Notes: generated by a model not told the origin, from the sequence alone. A stretch of 11,523 bases of DNA from an uncultured Robiginitomaculum sp. (GCA_938003555.1 CALKXN010000066.1:1-11523); one strand, 5' to 3'; numbered from the stretch's first letter, positions 1 through 6,773 are shown. Numbers and translations are program-made.

Positions 1-234
1 GCAGCAAAAAAACAGCCTTTTGATATTGTTACAAAGGTTTTTGAGGCCTTCGAGGATTTCTTGGGAGATAGCGCCACTCTATGGGAGAATTATCCGGAGT
101 GGAGTCAGTACAGCTCCCCCCTTCCTGATTGTAATTTGAACAACGTCCAAGAATTAAAAAGGGAGCTCTATAGACACGCGGTGTGCGACCCGAGCCTCTC
201 AAAGGCTGTTAAGAGTATAGATTTCAAGGCTTAG
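1..234 (+). CDS. C-terminal part of an unrecognised protein (5' end outside window)
   Basis: The first frame is open from base 1 to a TAG stop at 232-234 and gives 77 residues with no start codon before the window edge, so this is the 3' end of a gene that begins upstream. The residues look like a real soluble protein: mixed charged and aromatic positions, a run reading FEAFEDFLGD near residue 14, two cysteines, and a helical, charged end (NVQELKRELYRHAVC). I recognise no family. The base composition is less GC-rich than the core genes further along, so it may be an accessory gene. Its last 11 bases overlap the stop end of the convergent YeeE gene. The call rests only on the open frame and its protein-like composition. 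Confidence 0.55.
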   Translation, partial: AAKKQPFDIVTKVFEAFEDFLGDSATLWENYPEWSQYSSPLPDCNLNNVQELKRELYRHAVCDPSLSKAVKSIDFKA

Positions 235-649
235 TGTTAGATTTTATGGCTAATATATATCCAAACACGCCAACAATCATCGCGCCAAGAAAAATAAAGC
301 TGTTAACATTCAGCGCGCCAATTCCCGCAATGGCGGGCCCCGGGCAGAGGCCGGAGAGGCCCCATCCTATGCCGAATAGAACCGCGCCGCCAATAAGCTT
401 GGCGTCGATTTGCGTGGCTTCGGGCCAGAAGAATTGCGTCTCTAATAGCGGCTTTTCTTTTTTGCGTAGAATGAAATATCCGGGAAGCGTAACGAGCAGC
501 GCCCCGCCCATAACAAAGGCCAGGCTGGGATCCCAATTTCCGAACAAATCCAAAAACCCAATGACTTTGGCGGGGTTTAGCATGGCCGATAATGTCAGGC
601 CGATGCCGAATAATAATCCGGCAATGAGCGCGCTAAAACTGCGGCTCAT
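224..649 (-). CDS. YeeE/YedE-type membrane protein, second half (DUF6691-like)
   Basis: This 141-residue integral membrane protein is very likely the second half of a two-gene YeeE/YedE sulfur transporter. Hydrophobic segments fall at about residues 5-22, 42-62, 86-103 and 115-135. The family signature GWGLSGLCPGPAI is at residues 95-107, with the conserved cysteine at 102. In the single-chain homologue TsuA, cysteines of this kind line a thiosulfate path across the inner membrane. I chose the ATG at 649 because it overlaps the upstream gene's TGA as ATGA. A longer frame extends upstream of this start, but its extra 90 residues are arginine-rich and lie inside the neighbouring gene in another frame, so they are not real. 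The substrate is inferred, not shown. Confidence 0.88.
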   Translation of the reverse strand: MSRSFSALIAGLLFGIGLTLSAMLNPAKVIGFLDLFGNWDPSLAFVMGGALLVTLPGYFILRKKEKPLLETQFFWPEATQIDAKLIGGAVLFGIGWGLSGLCPGPAIAGIGALNVNSFIFLGAMIVGVFGYILAIKSNTKP

Positions 650-1074
650 GACAGGCCTCCTGCGGCGCGTAGTATTGCTACGGTAATGATACCTGCGGCC
701 ATAAAGGTGATTGTCGCTACGATAGAGCGCGCAGAGAAACGGGCAATGCCGCACACGCCATGACCGCTCGTGCAGCCGCTCCCCATTTGCGTGCCGATGC
801 CGACTAAAATACCTGCAAGCGCCAAAAGCGCGCCGCTGACGGGGAATTGAATATCCAGAAAATCTTTGCGGATCAGGCTCATCACTAATGGCCCTGCGAT
901 CAATCCCACGAAGAACCAAACCCGCCAGCGCGTCTCGCCCTTTGGCGCGCCCATTATGCCCCCGAGTAATCCGCTAATCCCCGCAATCCGTCCATTGGCC
1001 GCCATCAGCCATAGCGCGGAGAGGCCGATTAATATGCCGCCAAATGTTGCTGTAACAGGGGTGAAATTTTCCAT
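646..1074 (-). CDS. YeeE/YedE family sulfur-transport protein, first half
   Basis: This is a 142-residue inner-membrane protein of the YeeE/YedE (sulfur transport) family. Hydrophobic helices are visible at about residues 8-26, 30-42, 52-68, 80-97 and 117-136. The hallmark GSGCTSGHGVCGI sits at 98-110, with cysteines at 101 and 108. Known family members move thiosulfate or related sulfane-sulfur compounds. In bacteria with the split form, this half and the DUF6691-like half are encoded side by side and presumably pair in the membrane. The ATG at 1074 shares one base with the stop of the upstream YaiI gene (TAATG), and its own stop overlaps the next gene by four bases. That arrangement points to translational coupling and one transcript. 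Confidence 0.9.
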   Translation of the reverse strand: MENFTPVTATFGGILIGLSALWLMAANGRIAGISGLLGGIMGAPKGETRWRVWFFVGLIAGPLVMSLIRKDFLDIQFPVSGALLALAGILVGIGTQMGSGCTSGHGVCGIARFSARSIVATITFMAAGIITVAILRAAGGLS

Positions 1075-1541
1075 TATTTTAGCTCTCGTTTCATGCGTTC
1101 TAATACGGTGTGCAGCGCTTGAAGAAATGCGCTGCGGTCGCGTTGCGAAAAAGGCGGCGGGCCGCCAAATGTTGGCATCTCTGCGCCCGCGCGAAGATCA
1201 TTCATAATCGCCCGCGTCGCCAGCGCGCTGCCGATATTATTTTCGTCAAACGGTTTGCCGTTGGGCGAAAGAACCTTTGCGCCAGCCTTTATACAGCGAT
1301 CGGCCAGCGGAATATCAGACGTAATCACAACGCTGCGCGCATCCGCCCGCTCGGCGATATAATCATCGGCAGCGTCAAAACTGTCATCGACAATCTGGCG
1401 AGAAATGAGCGGACTTTGCGGTATGCGAATAAAACTATTGGCGACAACAACCGTCGAAACATCATGACGCGCCGCAACCTTGTAACACTCCTCGCGCACA
1501 GGGCAGGCATCAGCGTCGATATAGAGGGTGAGAGGGGGCAT
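1074..1541 (-). CDS. yaiI: YaiI/YqxD family protein (UPF0178, DUF188)
   Basis: This 155-residue protein has a length and sequence typical of the UPF0178/DUF188 family, which has a PIN-like fold and no firmly established function. Visible family landmarks are the N-terminal strand and acidic motif YIDADACPV (7-15), an acidic stretch DDSFDAADDYIA (52-63), VITSDIPLA (72-80), the NGKPFDENNIG loop (94-104) and the C-terminal GGPPPFSQRDR (126-136). The clustered aspartates resemble the metal site of PIN-type nucleases, but nuclease activity here is an inference. The start ATG at 1541 puts DADACPV at the usual distance from the N-terminus. An AGGATA-like ribosome site lies rather far upstream, about 13 bases. 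The gene is the lead of an overlapping run with the two YeeE halves. Confidence 0.92.
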   Translation of the reverse strand: MPPLTLYIDADACPVREECYKVAARHDVSTVVVANSFIRIPQSPLISRQIVDDSFDAADDYIAERADARSVVITSDIPLADRCIKAGAKVLSPNGKPFDENNIGSALATRAIMNDLRAGAEMPTFGGPPPFSQRDRSAFLQALHTVLERMKRELK

Positions 1542-1580
1542 AGTTTTTTGATTATCCTGTAATGGCTTTCAAGCGAAGCA

Positions 1581-2243
1581 TTAAGGCATCGCGGATTGGT
1601 CGTCACGGTTTATAGTCATTCCGTCAAGGAAGTCGCGCGCTGCATTACAGAAAGGTTGCGGAGTTTCGTAAAAATTGCGGCTTACCGACATTCGGACTGA
1701 CCATCCATCTAAGTAAGTGAACACATTACAAAGCTTTTGAGTCGGAGAGCAATCACCTGCTGCAGGTCTAGGTACATTAGTAATATCTTTCACCTCCCCT
1801 AAAGTGAGGCAAAGAGGTCCGCTATCATTTTTGCTACGTAGTTTTGGTCTGGGACGCCCATTACTCAGGTAAATATCTATCCTAGTGTCTATGTGACCTG
1901 CTTGGCGCATATACGGGTTGGGTAATAATTCCATCGTATCGAGATTAATTTGAGTTGAGAGTGAAATGCTATATGGGTTTTTACGACCCCGATCTTTGGA
2001 ATATCTTGACACGCCATTACGGCCTCTCTTGCCCATGATATATTCAATCGGAATATCCATGCGCCATTGGCGTTCAATCCATTCTAATTCATTCGTTTCG
2101 GGGGTACGCTGTTGATAGCTATTTCGCATATCGAGGGGGTAGATGCCGGGGTTTAAGTTTGCGTCAAGCCCGCAAGATGTGCCGATGAGGATTGCGAGGA
2201 ATGTGATCGAGACTAGGGCAGGTCGTTTAAATGTCATCATCAT
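1581..2243 (-). CDS. Putative lipoprotein of unknown function
   Basis: From the ATG at 2243 this encodes 220 residues. The N-terminus has positive charge (K6, R7), a hydrophobic core at about 9-20 and a lipobox-like ILIGTSC ending at Cys24, so export and lipid anchoring are likely, probably to the outer membrane. Four further cysteines (145, 165, 172, 199) sit in the second half and could form disulfides in the periplasm. The body is polar and rich in arginine and asparagine, with no family I recognise. Three consecutive ATGs (2243, 2240, 2237) make the exact start uncertain, and a GTG at 2270 would add nine residues before a normal signal peptide and is less likely. The gene is more AT-rich than its neighbours and lies 39 bases upstream of yaiI on the same strand. 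Confidence 0.72.
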   Translation of the reverse strand: MMMTFKRPALVSITFLAILIGTSCGLDANLNPGIYPLDMRNSYQQRTPETNELEWIERQWRMDIPIEYIMGKRGRNGVSRYSKDRGRKNPYSISLSTQINLDTMELLPNPYMRQAGHIDTRIDIYLSNGRPRPKLRSKNDSGPLCLTLGEVKDITNVPRPAAGDCSPTQKLCNVFTYLDGWSVRMSVSRNFYETPQPFCNAARDFLDGMTINRDDQSAMP

Positions 2244-2245
2244 AG

Positions 2246-2274
2246 GCGTGTTCCAGTGTAGTAAAGCCACACGC
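2246..2274. repeat. 6-bp inverted repeat upstream of the lipoprotein gene
   Basis: GCGTGT (2246-2251) and ACACGC (2269-2274) are perfect inverted copies separated by 17 bases, ending two bases before the first ATG of the lipoprotein gene. They could be an operator half-site pair or a leader hairpin. Six base pairs with a long spacer is weak enough to be chance. Confidence 0.25.
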
Positions 2275-2318
2275 TAGAGCCAAGACCTTAGAATTTCCTA
2301 AATTGGAATGGCGAGATA

Positions 2319-3206
2319 TTAAAACTTACGCTCCTTCACGCCCAGTGCATCGGCGAGCCGTGTTTTGGCGCTGCCGGGTTTGAGGGGTTTTTGTTGCGAC
2401 TCGTGCGGGGCCCATCCGGTGAGCCAGAGCATTTCAAATGTGGCGGGATGGGTTCCGTCTTCGCTTGCAAGCTCTGCATAGCGTCGCATCAGCGCAATGA
2501 GAAACCGTTTTGAAATGGGCTTGCGGCTACGCTGCATCAGGGCGTTGGTTTCGCCGAGTTCGCGCAGGTCAGATAGAAGTCGCATAGGGTTTTTATAATT
2601 GACCATAACGCGGTCGCTATCGACCACGGGCAGGGCAAAGCCTGTGCGTTGCAGCAGGGCGGCGGCTTGGCTGTAATCGGCGAAGGGGGCGACGCGCGGG
2701 GTGATGCCGCCGTAAATATCCGTCTCTGCGGCGTAGAGCGCGCCGCGCAGCTGCGTGAGGCTTTCGCCGCCAAATATCGATGCGATAAAGACGCCGTCAG
2801 GAACGAGCGCGCCGCGAAGCTGCATCAATGCGCCGGGGAGGTCGTTACAGTGATGCAGGGTCAGCAGGCTGATGATCAGATCAAATTGCGGGGCGTCATA
2901 GGGCAGGCGCTCTTCGTCAATGGCGCGCGCATGCGGGGTGTCTTCGGGGAGATGATCGGCATATTCGACATGTGCGACTTTGCCTTCGGGCAGCGCATCG
3001 ATAATCATCCGGCTCGCGCGGGCGTCGCCAATGATCAGCGCGCGTTTAAAATCGCGATTAATATCGAGCAAGCGCTCGACCGCGTCCTGCGCGCAGCGCG
3101 TCAGCAGGAACGATAGCTCGCCTTGATTTTGCGCCCGTTGTCGGCGGCGGGCGATCAATTCGCGGTCAAAAATCAGATGATTATTCTGGTGTTGGGCTGT
3201 CTCCAT
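2319..3206 (-). CDS. NDUFAF5/BioC-like SAM-dependent methyltransferase-family protein
   Basis: This 295-residue protein belongs to the class I methyltransferase-like group that includes human NDUFAF5, a complex I assembly factor that hydroxylates an arginine of the PSST/NDUFS7 subunit. Family marks are FDRELIARRRQRA (13-25), FDLIISLLTLHHCNDLPGAL (108-127), FGGESLTQLRGAL (145-157), SPRV-like ITPRVAPFAD (168-177), and the C-terminal signature WLTGWAPHESQQKPLKPGSA (261-280). The glycine loop that normally binds S-adenosylmethionine is divergent: ALIIGDARAS (56-65) instead of a GxGxG-type loop. Binding and catalysis are therefore uncertain. The family often sits next to comF in Alphaproteobacteria, here divergently. 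A role in complex I maturation is inferred from homology. BioC is the other possible assignment and is less likely, since no biotin gene is nearby. Confidence 0.85.
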   Translation of the reverse strand: METAQHQNNHLIFDRELIARRRQRAQNQGELSFLLTRCAQDAVERLLDINRDFKRALIIGDARASRMIIDALPEGKVAHVEYADHLPEDTPHARAIDEERLPYDAPQFDLIISLLTLHHCNDLPGALMQLRGALVPDGVFIASIFGGESLTQLRGALYAAETDIYGGITPRVAPFADYSQAAALLQRTGFALPVVDSDRVMVNYKNPMRLLSDLRELGETNALMQRSRKPISKRFLIALMRRYAELASEDGTHPATFEMLWLTGWAPHESQQKPLKPGSAKTRLADALGVKERKF

Positions 3207-3226
3207 AAATTTGATATGGCCTGTCT

Positions 3227-4000
3227 ATGGAGTTTTTGGAAGGCAGCAAATCGGTAAAACGCATCTTGCGAGGCGCAGGCGCGGGCGCGCTGGATGTTAT
3301 CTTTCCGCCGCGCTCTCTGATTACGGGCAAGGTCGCGACGCAAACCGGCATTGAGGCTGAGTTGTGGTCGCATCTTAATTTCCTCGACGAGCCGTGCTGT
3401 CATGCCTGCGGCTTTCCCTTTGATTATGATCTGGGGCAGGAGGTTTTGTGCGGGAGATGCGAGATCAAACGCCCCGCTTATGGGCGCGCCCGCAGCGCGT
3501 TTAAATATGATAATGAGAGCCGTAAATTGGTATTGTCGTTTAAACATGGTGGCCGCCAAGAGGGTCTGCCCGTTTTCGCGCAGCATATGAAACGCGCGGG
3601 GCGCAGTTTATTTGACGGATGCGACGCGCTTATCCCGGTTCCGCTTCATCCCTCACGGCTTCGCGCGCGGCGTTATAATCAATCGCTGATCTTGGCGCGG
3701 GCGCTGTCCAAGCCAACGGGCATAGATGTTGCGCCGGACATTCTCGCGCGCACGAAACCGACCAGCAGCCAAGGCGGGAAAAGTTATAGCGGGCGAAAAC
3801 GCAATGTCGCAGGTGCTTTTGCGGTGCGCCCCGCAGCCAAAGAGGGCGTAAAAGGTAAGGCTTTCATCTTGATTGATGATGTGTACACCACAGGATCAAC
3901 GCTGGAGGCCTGCGCGAAAACGCTAAAGCGCGCGGGGGCTGCGCGCATAGACACAATTACGTTAGCGCGGGTTGCCAATCCGCAGTCCGTGCCCACATAA
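3227..4000 (+). CDS. comF: ComF family protein (phosphoribosyltransferase-fold)
   Basis: This 257-residue ComF/GntX-type protein resembles factors linked to DNA uptake in competent bacteria; in others the role is unclear. The C-terminal half carries the phosphoribosyltransferase signature FILIDDVYTTGSTL (213-226), preceded by PVPLHPSRLRARRYNQS (138-154), both standard for ComF. The N-terminal zinc-ribbon part shows C58xxC61 and C75xxC78. The usual first cysteine pair after PPR is missing: the sequence reads PPRSLITG (27-34), with Ser30 and Thr33 where the family typically has CxxC. The start at 3227 has no clear Shine-Dalgarno and lies only 20 bases from the start of the divergent methyltransferase gene. 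Downstream grxC follows after 23 bases, so comF probably leads the operon. Confidence 0.92.
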   Translation: MEFLEGSKSVKRILRGAGAGALDVIFPPRSLITGKVATQTGIEAELWSHLNFLDEPCCHACGFPFDYDLGQEVLCGRCEIKRPAYGRARSAFKYDNESRKLVLSFKHGGRQEGLPVFAQHMKRAGRSLFDGCDALIPVPLHPSRLRARRYNQSLILARALSKPTGIDVAPDILARTKPTSSQGGKSYSGRKRNVAGAFAVRPAAKEGVKGKAFILIDDVYTTGSTLEACAKTLKRAGAARIDTITLARVANPQSVPT

Positions 4001-4012
4001 GGGGCGTAATAA

Positions 4013-4023
4013 AGGAGGCTCCT
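4013..4023 (+). promoter_or_regulatory. Strong ribosome binding site of grxC inside a small dyad
   Basis: AGGAGG at 4013-4018 lies five bases before the grxC ATG at 4024 and is the best Shine-Dalgarno sequence in the operon. It overlaps a short dyad, AGGA-GGC-TCCT (4013-4023), that could fold as a 4-bp stem covering the site. A stem this small is marginal. Confidence 0.65.
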
Positions 4024-4275
4024 ATGGCCAAAGTTGAAATGTATTCCAAATATATGTGTCCCTATTGCATCCGCGCCAAAGCGCTGCTTGAGGGCAAGGG
4101 CGTGAAGGTTATCGATATCCCGGCAACGGGCAAAGAAAAGCGCGCGGAGATGAATAAGCGCTCGGGCCGAAACACCTTCCCGCAAATCTTTATCGATGGC
4201 AAACATGTCGGCGGCAGTGATGACCTTGCGGCGCTGGAGCGCTCCGGCGAGCTTGATAAATTGCTGGCTGCGTAA
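4024..4275 (+). CDS. grxC: Glutaredoxin 3 (dithiol, CPYC type)
   Basis: This 83-residue protein is a classical dithiol glutaredoxin, the normal length for GrxC. It reduces disulfides and glutathionylated proteins in the cytoplasm using glutathione. The active site CPYC is at 12-15. The cis-proline segment TFPQIFIDG (51-59) contains Pro53, with Phe where Val is more common. The glutathione-binding GGSDDL is at 63-68. The ATG at 4024 follows a strong AGGAGG. Three bases separate its stop from the GTG start of the nit gene, which implies co-translation. The neighbouring amidase belongs to a family known to repair deaminated glutathione, so the pair fits a glutathione-maintenance unit. Confidence 0.96.
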   Translation: MAKVEMYSKYMCPYCIRAKALLEGKGVKVIDIPATGKEKRAEMNKRSGRNTFPQIFIDGKHVGGSDDLAALERSGELDKLLAA

Positions 4276-4278
4276 GGC

Positions 4279-5085
4279 GTGAAAGTCGCCGCCATACAAA
4301 TGCGCTCGGGCGCTGATCCTGTGGCCAATTTGGCGGCGGCGTCTGCGCAAATCCGAGAGGCGGCGGCGCGCGGCGCAAAATTGATTGCGACCCCTGAAAT
4401 GACAGGCCTGCTGCAACGCAGGCCGAAGCTGTTTTGGTCGCGCGTAAAGACCGAAGATGAAGAGCCGCAGATTGACGCCTTTGCAGCGCTGGCGGCTGAG
4501 CTTTCTATCACGCTGTTGATTGGGTCGCTGGCGATCAAAACAGGGCAGGGCCGCGCGGCGAACCGCTCTTATCTTTTTGGCCCGGACGGGCGGCTGCTCG
4601 CGACATATGACAAGATGCATATGTTTGATGTCACGGTGAGCCGCACCGAGACATGGCGCGAAAGCGCGATTTATGACGCCGGGAAATATCCCGCCCCGAT
4701 TGACGCGCCCGCTGGGAAACTTGGTCTGTCCATATGTTATGACGCGCGCTTTGCGGAACTTTACCGCTTTTATGCGCGCCAAAATGTGCAAATTATTACG
4801 GTTCCTGCGGCTTTCACTGTCCCCACGGGGCAAGCCCATTGGCATGTGCTGCTGCGCGCCCGCGCCATTGAAACTGGCGCGTTCATTATCGCCCCTGCTC
4901 AAGGCGGCGCGCATGAAGATGGCCGCACGACATTTGGTCACTCGCTGATTATCAATCCGTGGGGCGAAGTGGTGGCGGAGCTTCCCCATGACGCGCCAGA
5001 TATTTTAATGGCGGATATTGATCTGTCCGAAGTCGCCGCCGCGCGCGCTAAAATCCCTGCATGGTCACATGTCCCGAATATATGA
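4279..5085 (+). CDS. Nit-type carbon-nitrogen hydrolase (nitrilase superfamily)
   Basis: This 268-residue enzyme is of the nitrilase superfamily, closest in motif layout to the Nit1/Nit2 branch, whose members hydrolyse deaminated glutathione or omega-amides in the cytoplasm. The catalytic Glu-Lys-Cys set is visible: E40 in ATPEMTGLL, K112 in YDKMHMFDV and C153 in GLSICYDARFAELYR. The length is normal. The start is GTG at 4279, three bases after the grxC stop, and gives the expected family N-terminus MKVAAIQM (initiator read as Met). The stop overlaps the next gene as ATGA. The exact substrate cannot be read from sequence; deaminated glutathione is favoured by the grxC linkage and the CYDxRFxELYR motif. 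Confidence 0.92.
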   Translation: MKVAAIQMRSGADPVANLAAASAQIREAAARGAKLIATPEMTGLLQRRPKLFWSRVKTEDEEPQIDAFAALAAELSITLLIGSLAIKTGQGRAANRSYLFGPDGRLLATYDKMHMFDVTVSRTETWRESAIYDAGKYPAPIDAPAGKLGLSICYDARFAELYRFYARQNVQIITVPAAFTVPTGQAHWHVLLRARAIETGAFIIAPAQGGAHEDGRTTFGHSLIINPWGEVVAELPHDAPDILMADIDLSEVAAARAKIPAWSHVPNI

Positions 5086-5522
5086 TTAAATATAATCTCA
5101 TATGTCGCCACGATCATGAGTTCGAAGCGTGGTTTTCTAAAGGGTCTGATTTTGATGATCAGAAAAAAGGCGGCCTTTTGCTCTGCCCGATCTGCGGTGA
5201 CGTTGAGATCGATAAAGCGATCATGGCTCCTGCCGTTTCAACGTCGCGCAAAAAAGAAGCCGCAGCGCAAAAGCACAAAGCTGCGCTATCGATGATGAAC
5301 GCCGCGGCCGATAAAATTCGCAAAGAGATTGCCGATAAATGCGAGGATGTCGGCGATAAATTTGCCGATGAGGCCCGCGCCATTCATTACGGTGAAAAAG
5401 AAGAGCGCGCCATATATGGCTCTGCCTCACCGCGGCAGGCCGCCGAGCTTCAGGATGAAGGCATCGCGGTCGCGCCGCTGCCGGATGCTTTTGTGCCCAA
5501 AGCCGACAAGAAACTGAATTAA
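5082..5522 (+). CDS. DUF1178 family protein
   Basis: This 146-residue protein matches DUF1178, a family of unknown function that is common in Proteobacteria. The N-terminus MIKYNLICRHDHEFEAWF (1-18) carries C8 plus histidines, and LLCPICG (34-39) carries C35 and C38. Together they suggest a small zinc-binding knuckle. The middle is a charged, probably helical stretch, and the end shows the family pattern ARAIHYGEKEERAIYG. I chose the ATG at 5082 because it overlaps the nit stop (ATGA) and gives the standard MIKY start; an in-frame ATG at 5061 would add seven residues not expected in the family. It is in one operon with grxC and nit. Confidence 0.9.
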   Translation: MIKYNLICRHDHEFEAWFSKGSDFDDQKKGGLLLCPICGDVEIDKAIMAPAVSTSRKKEAAAQKHKAALSMMNAAADKIRKEIADKCEDVGDKFADEARAIHYGEKEERAIYGSASPRQAAELQDEGIAVAPLPDAFVPKADKKLN

Positions 5523-5550
5523 CTCACCGCCCGTTACGCGGCGAAATTGC

Positions 5551-5555
5551 AAGGA
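5551..5555 (+). promoter_or_regulatory. Ribosome binding site of the M24 peptidase gene
   Basis: AAGGA at 5551-5555 lies six bases before the ATG at 5562. It supports that start over the later in-frame ATGs at residues 20 and 29. Confidence 0.6.
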
Positions 5556-5561
5556 TAGATC

Positions 5562-6773
5562 ATGACAATAGGCGTAGGCGGCAGTACCGCAAAGCAGGCA
5601 TTAGCCACATTATCGGATATGACCGCTGGTGTTGCTCCGATTGGAATGGATGAATATCAGGCGCGCATCGATAAGGCGCAGCGCCTTATGGCAGAGCAAG
5701 GGCTGGCCGCGCTGTACTTACATGCGGGAACGTCGCTCTATTATTTCACGGGAACGCGCTGGAACAGCTCGGAACGTATGGTGGGGGCGCTGCTCCTTCC
5801 GAGCGGCGCGCCGATTTATATTGCGCCGGCTTTCGAAGAAGGCACAATCCATAAATTCATGACGGTGCAGGGCGACGTCGCGACATGGGAAGAGCATGAG
5901 TCGCCTTACGGCATTGCAGCTAAACTCCTCGATGATCGCGGCGCCACAAGCGGCGTAATTGGCCTTGATGAGGCGACGCCGTTTTTTGTCTCTGATGGCA
6001 TGGCCAAAGCCTCGCCTGATTTCTCATTCACAAATGGGGCGTCGATCACGGCCGCCTGCCGCATGATTAAGTCCCGCGCCGAGCTGGATTTAATGCAGCG
6101 CGCCAAAGAGATGACTCTGGCGGTGCACAAAGCCTGCGCCTCTATGCTGCATGAGGGCATTACAGTGCCGCAGGTTCACGCTTTTCTGGATGACGCCCAC
6201 CGCAAGGTTGGCGCGCCCGCAGGGTCATATTTCAAGATCGTATTATTTGGCCCCGACAGCGCGTTCCCGCATGGCGTGAAAACGCCCAAAGCGCTTGAGG
6301 CGGGGGATATGGTGCTGATTGATACGGGCTGTAAACTTCACGACTATATTTCCGACATTACGCGCTCCTATGTGTTTGGCGCGCCGACCGATAAACAGCG
6401 CAGCGTCTGGGAGGCCGAGAAAGCCGCGCAGGCCAAAGCCTTTGACGCCGCGCAAATTGGCGCGCCTTGCGCCGCTGTTGATCTGGCCGCGCGCGCAGAG
6501 CTTGAGACGCGCGGCTTTGGCCCCGGCTACGCGCTCCCCGGCCTGCCGCATCGCACGGGTCACGGCATTGGTCTTGATATTCACGAATGGCCATATCTCA
6601 ATTGGGGCGACACAACCCCGCTCGCCGCCGGCATGTGTTTCTCAAATGAACCCATGATCTGCGTCGAAGGCGAATTTGGTATTCGCCTAGAAGACCATTT
6701 TTATATGAGCGATAATGGCCCCGTCTGGTTCACAGAGCCGAGCAAGAGCATAGATGATCCTTTTGGAATCTAA
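5562..6773 (+). CDS. M24 family metallopeptidase (Xaa-Pro aminopeptidase-like)
   Basis: This 403-residue protein has the two-domain creatinase/aminopeptidase P layout: an N-terminal domain of about residues 30-160 and a pita-bread catalytic domain of about 175-390. All five metal ligands of the family can be placed: D254 (LIDTG), D265 (ISDITRSY), H334 (TGHGIGLDIHE), E363 (SNEPM) and E377 (IRLEDHF). The additional active-site histidine H330 is also present. It should therefore be an active dinuclear-metal peptidase, probably cytoplasmic since no signal peptide is visible, cleaving X-Pro bonds or a related small substrate. The start at 5562 has a good AAGGA. It follows the DUF1178 gene by 39 bases in the same operon. 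Confidence 0.93.
   Translation: MTIGVGGSTAKQALATLSDMTAGVAPIGMDEYQARIDKAQRLMAEQGLAALYLHAGTSLYYFTGTRWNSSERMVGALLLPSGAPIYIAPAFEEGTIHKFMTVQGDVATWEEHESPYGIAAKLLDDRGATSGVIGLDEATPFFVSDGMAKASPDFSFTNGASITAACRMIKSRAELDLMQRAKEMTLAVHKACASMLHEGITVPQVHAFLDDAHRKVGAPAGSYFKIVLFGPDSAFPHGVKTPKALEAGDMVLIDTGCKLHDYISDITRSYVFGAPTDKQRSVWEAEKAAQAKAFDAAQIGAPCAAVDLAARAELETRGFGPGYALPGLPHRTGHGIGLDIHEWPYLNWGDTTPLAAGMCFSNEPMICVEGEFGIRLEDHFYMSDNGPVWFTEPSKSIDDPFGI

Noticed and set aside
234..686. Plus-strand open frame opposite the YeeE genes
   Set aside because: Proline-rich translation without domain features, fully antisense to conserved membrane protein genes.
650..919. A 90-residue N-terminal extension of the second YeeE gene
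   Set aside because: The extra part is arginine-rich and sits in another frame of the first YeeE gene. The ATGA overlap at 649-646 gives the family-like start.
1110..1562. Plus-strand open frame opposite yaiI
   Set aside because: Arginine- and asparagine-rich shadow of a clearly conserved gene.
2649..3116. Plus-strand open frame opposite the methyltransferase
   Set aside because: Antisense to a gene with strong family signatures; no motifs of its own.
3216..3257. Short 13-codon frame starting just upstream of and overlapping comF, as a possible leader peptide
   Set aside because: No ribosome site, no attenuator structure visible, and a frame this short is expected by chance.
3784..4989. 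A 401-residue open frame on the minus strand across comF, grxC and nit
   Set aside because: It lies antisense to three well-identified genes, is rich in arginine and alanine with no recognisable motif, and is a typical consequence of GC-rich codon use.
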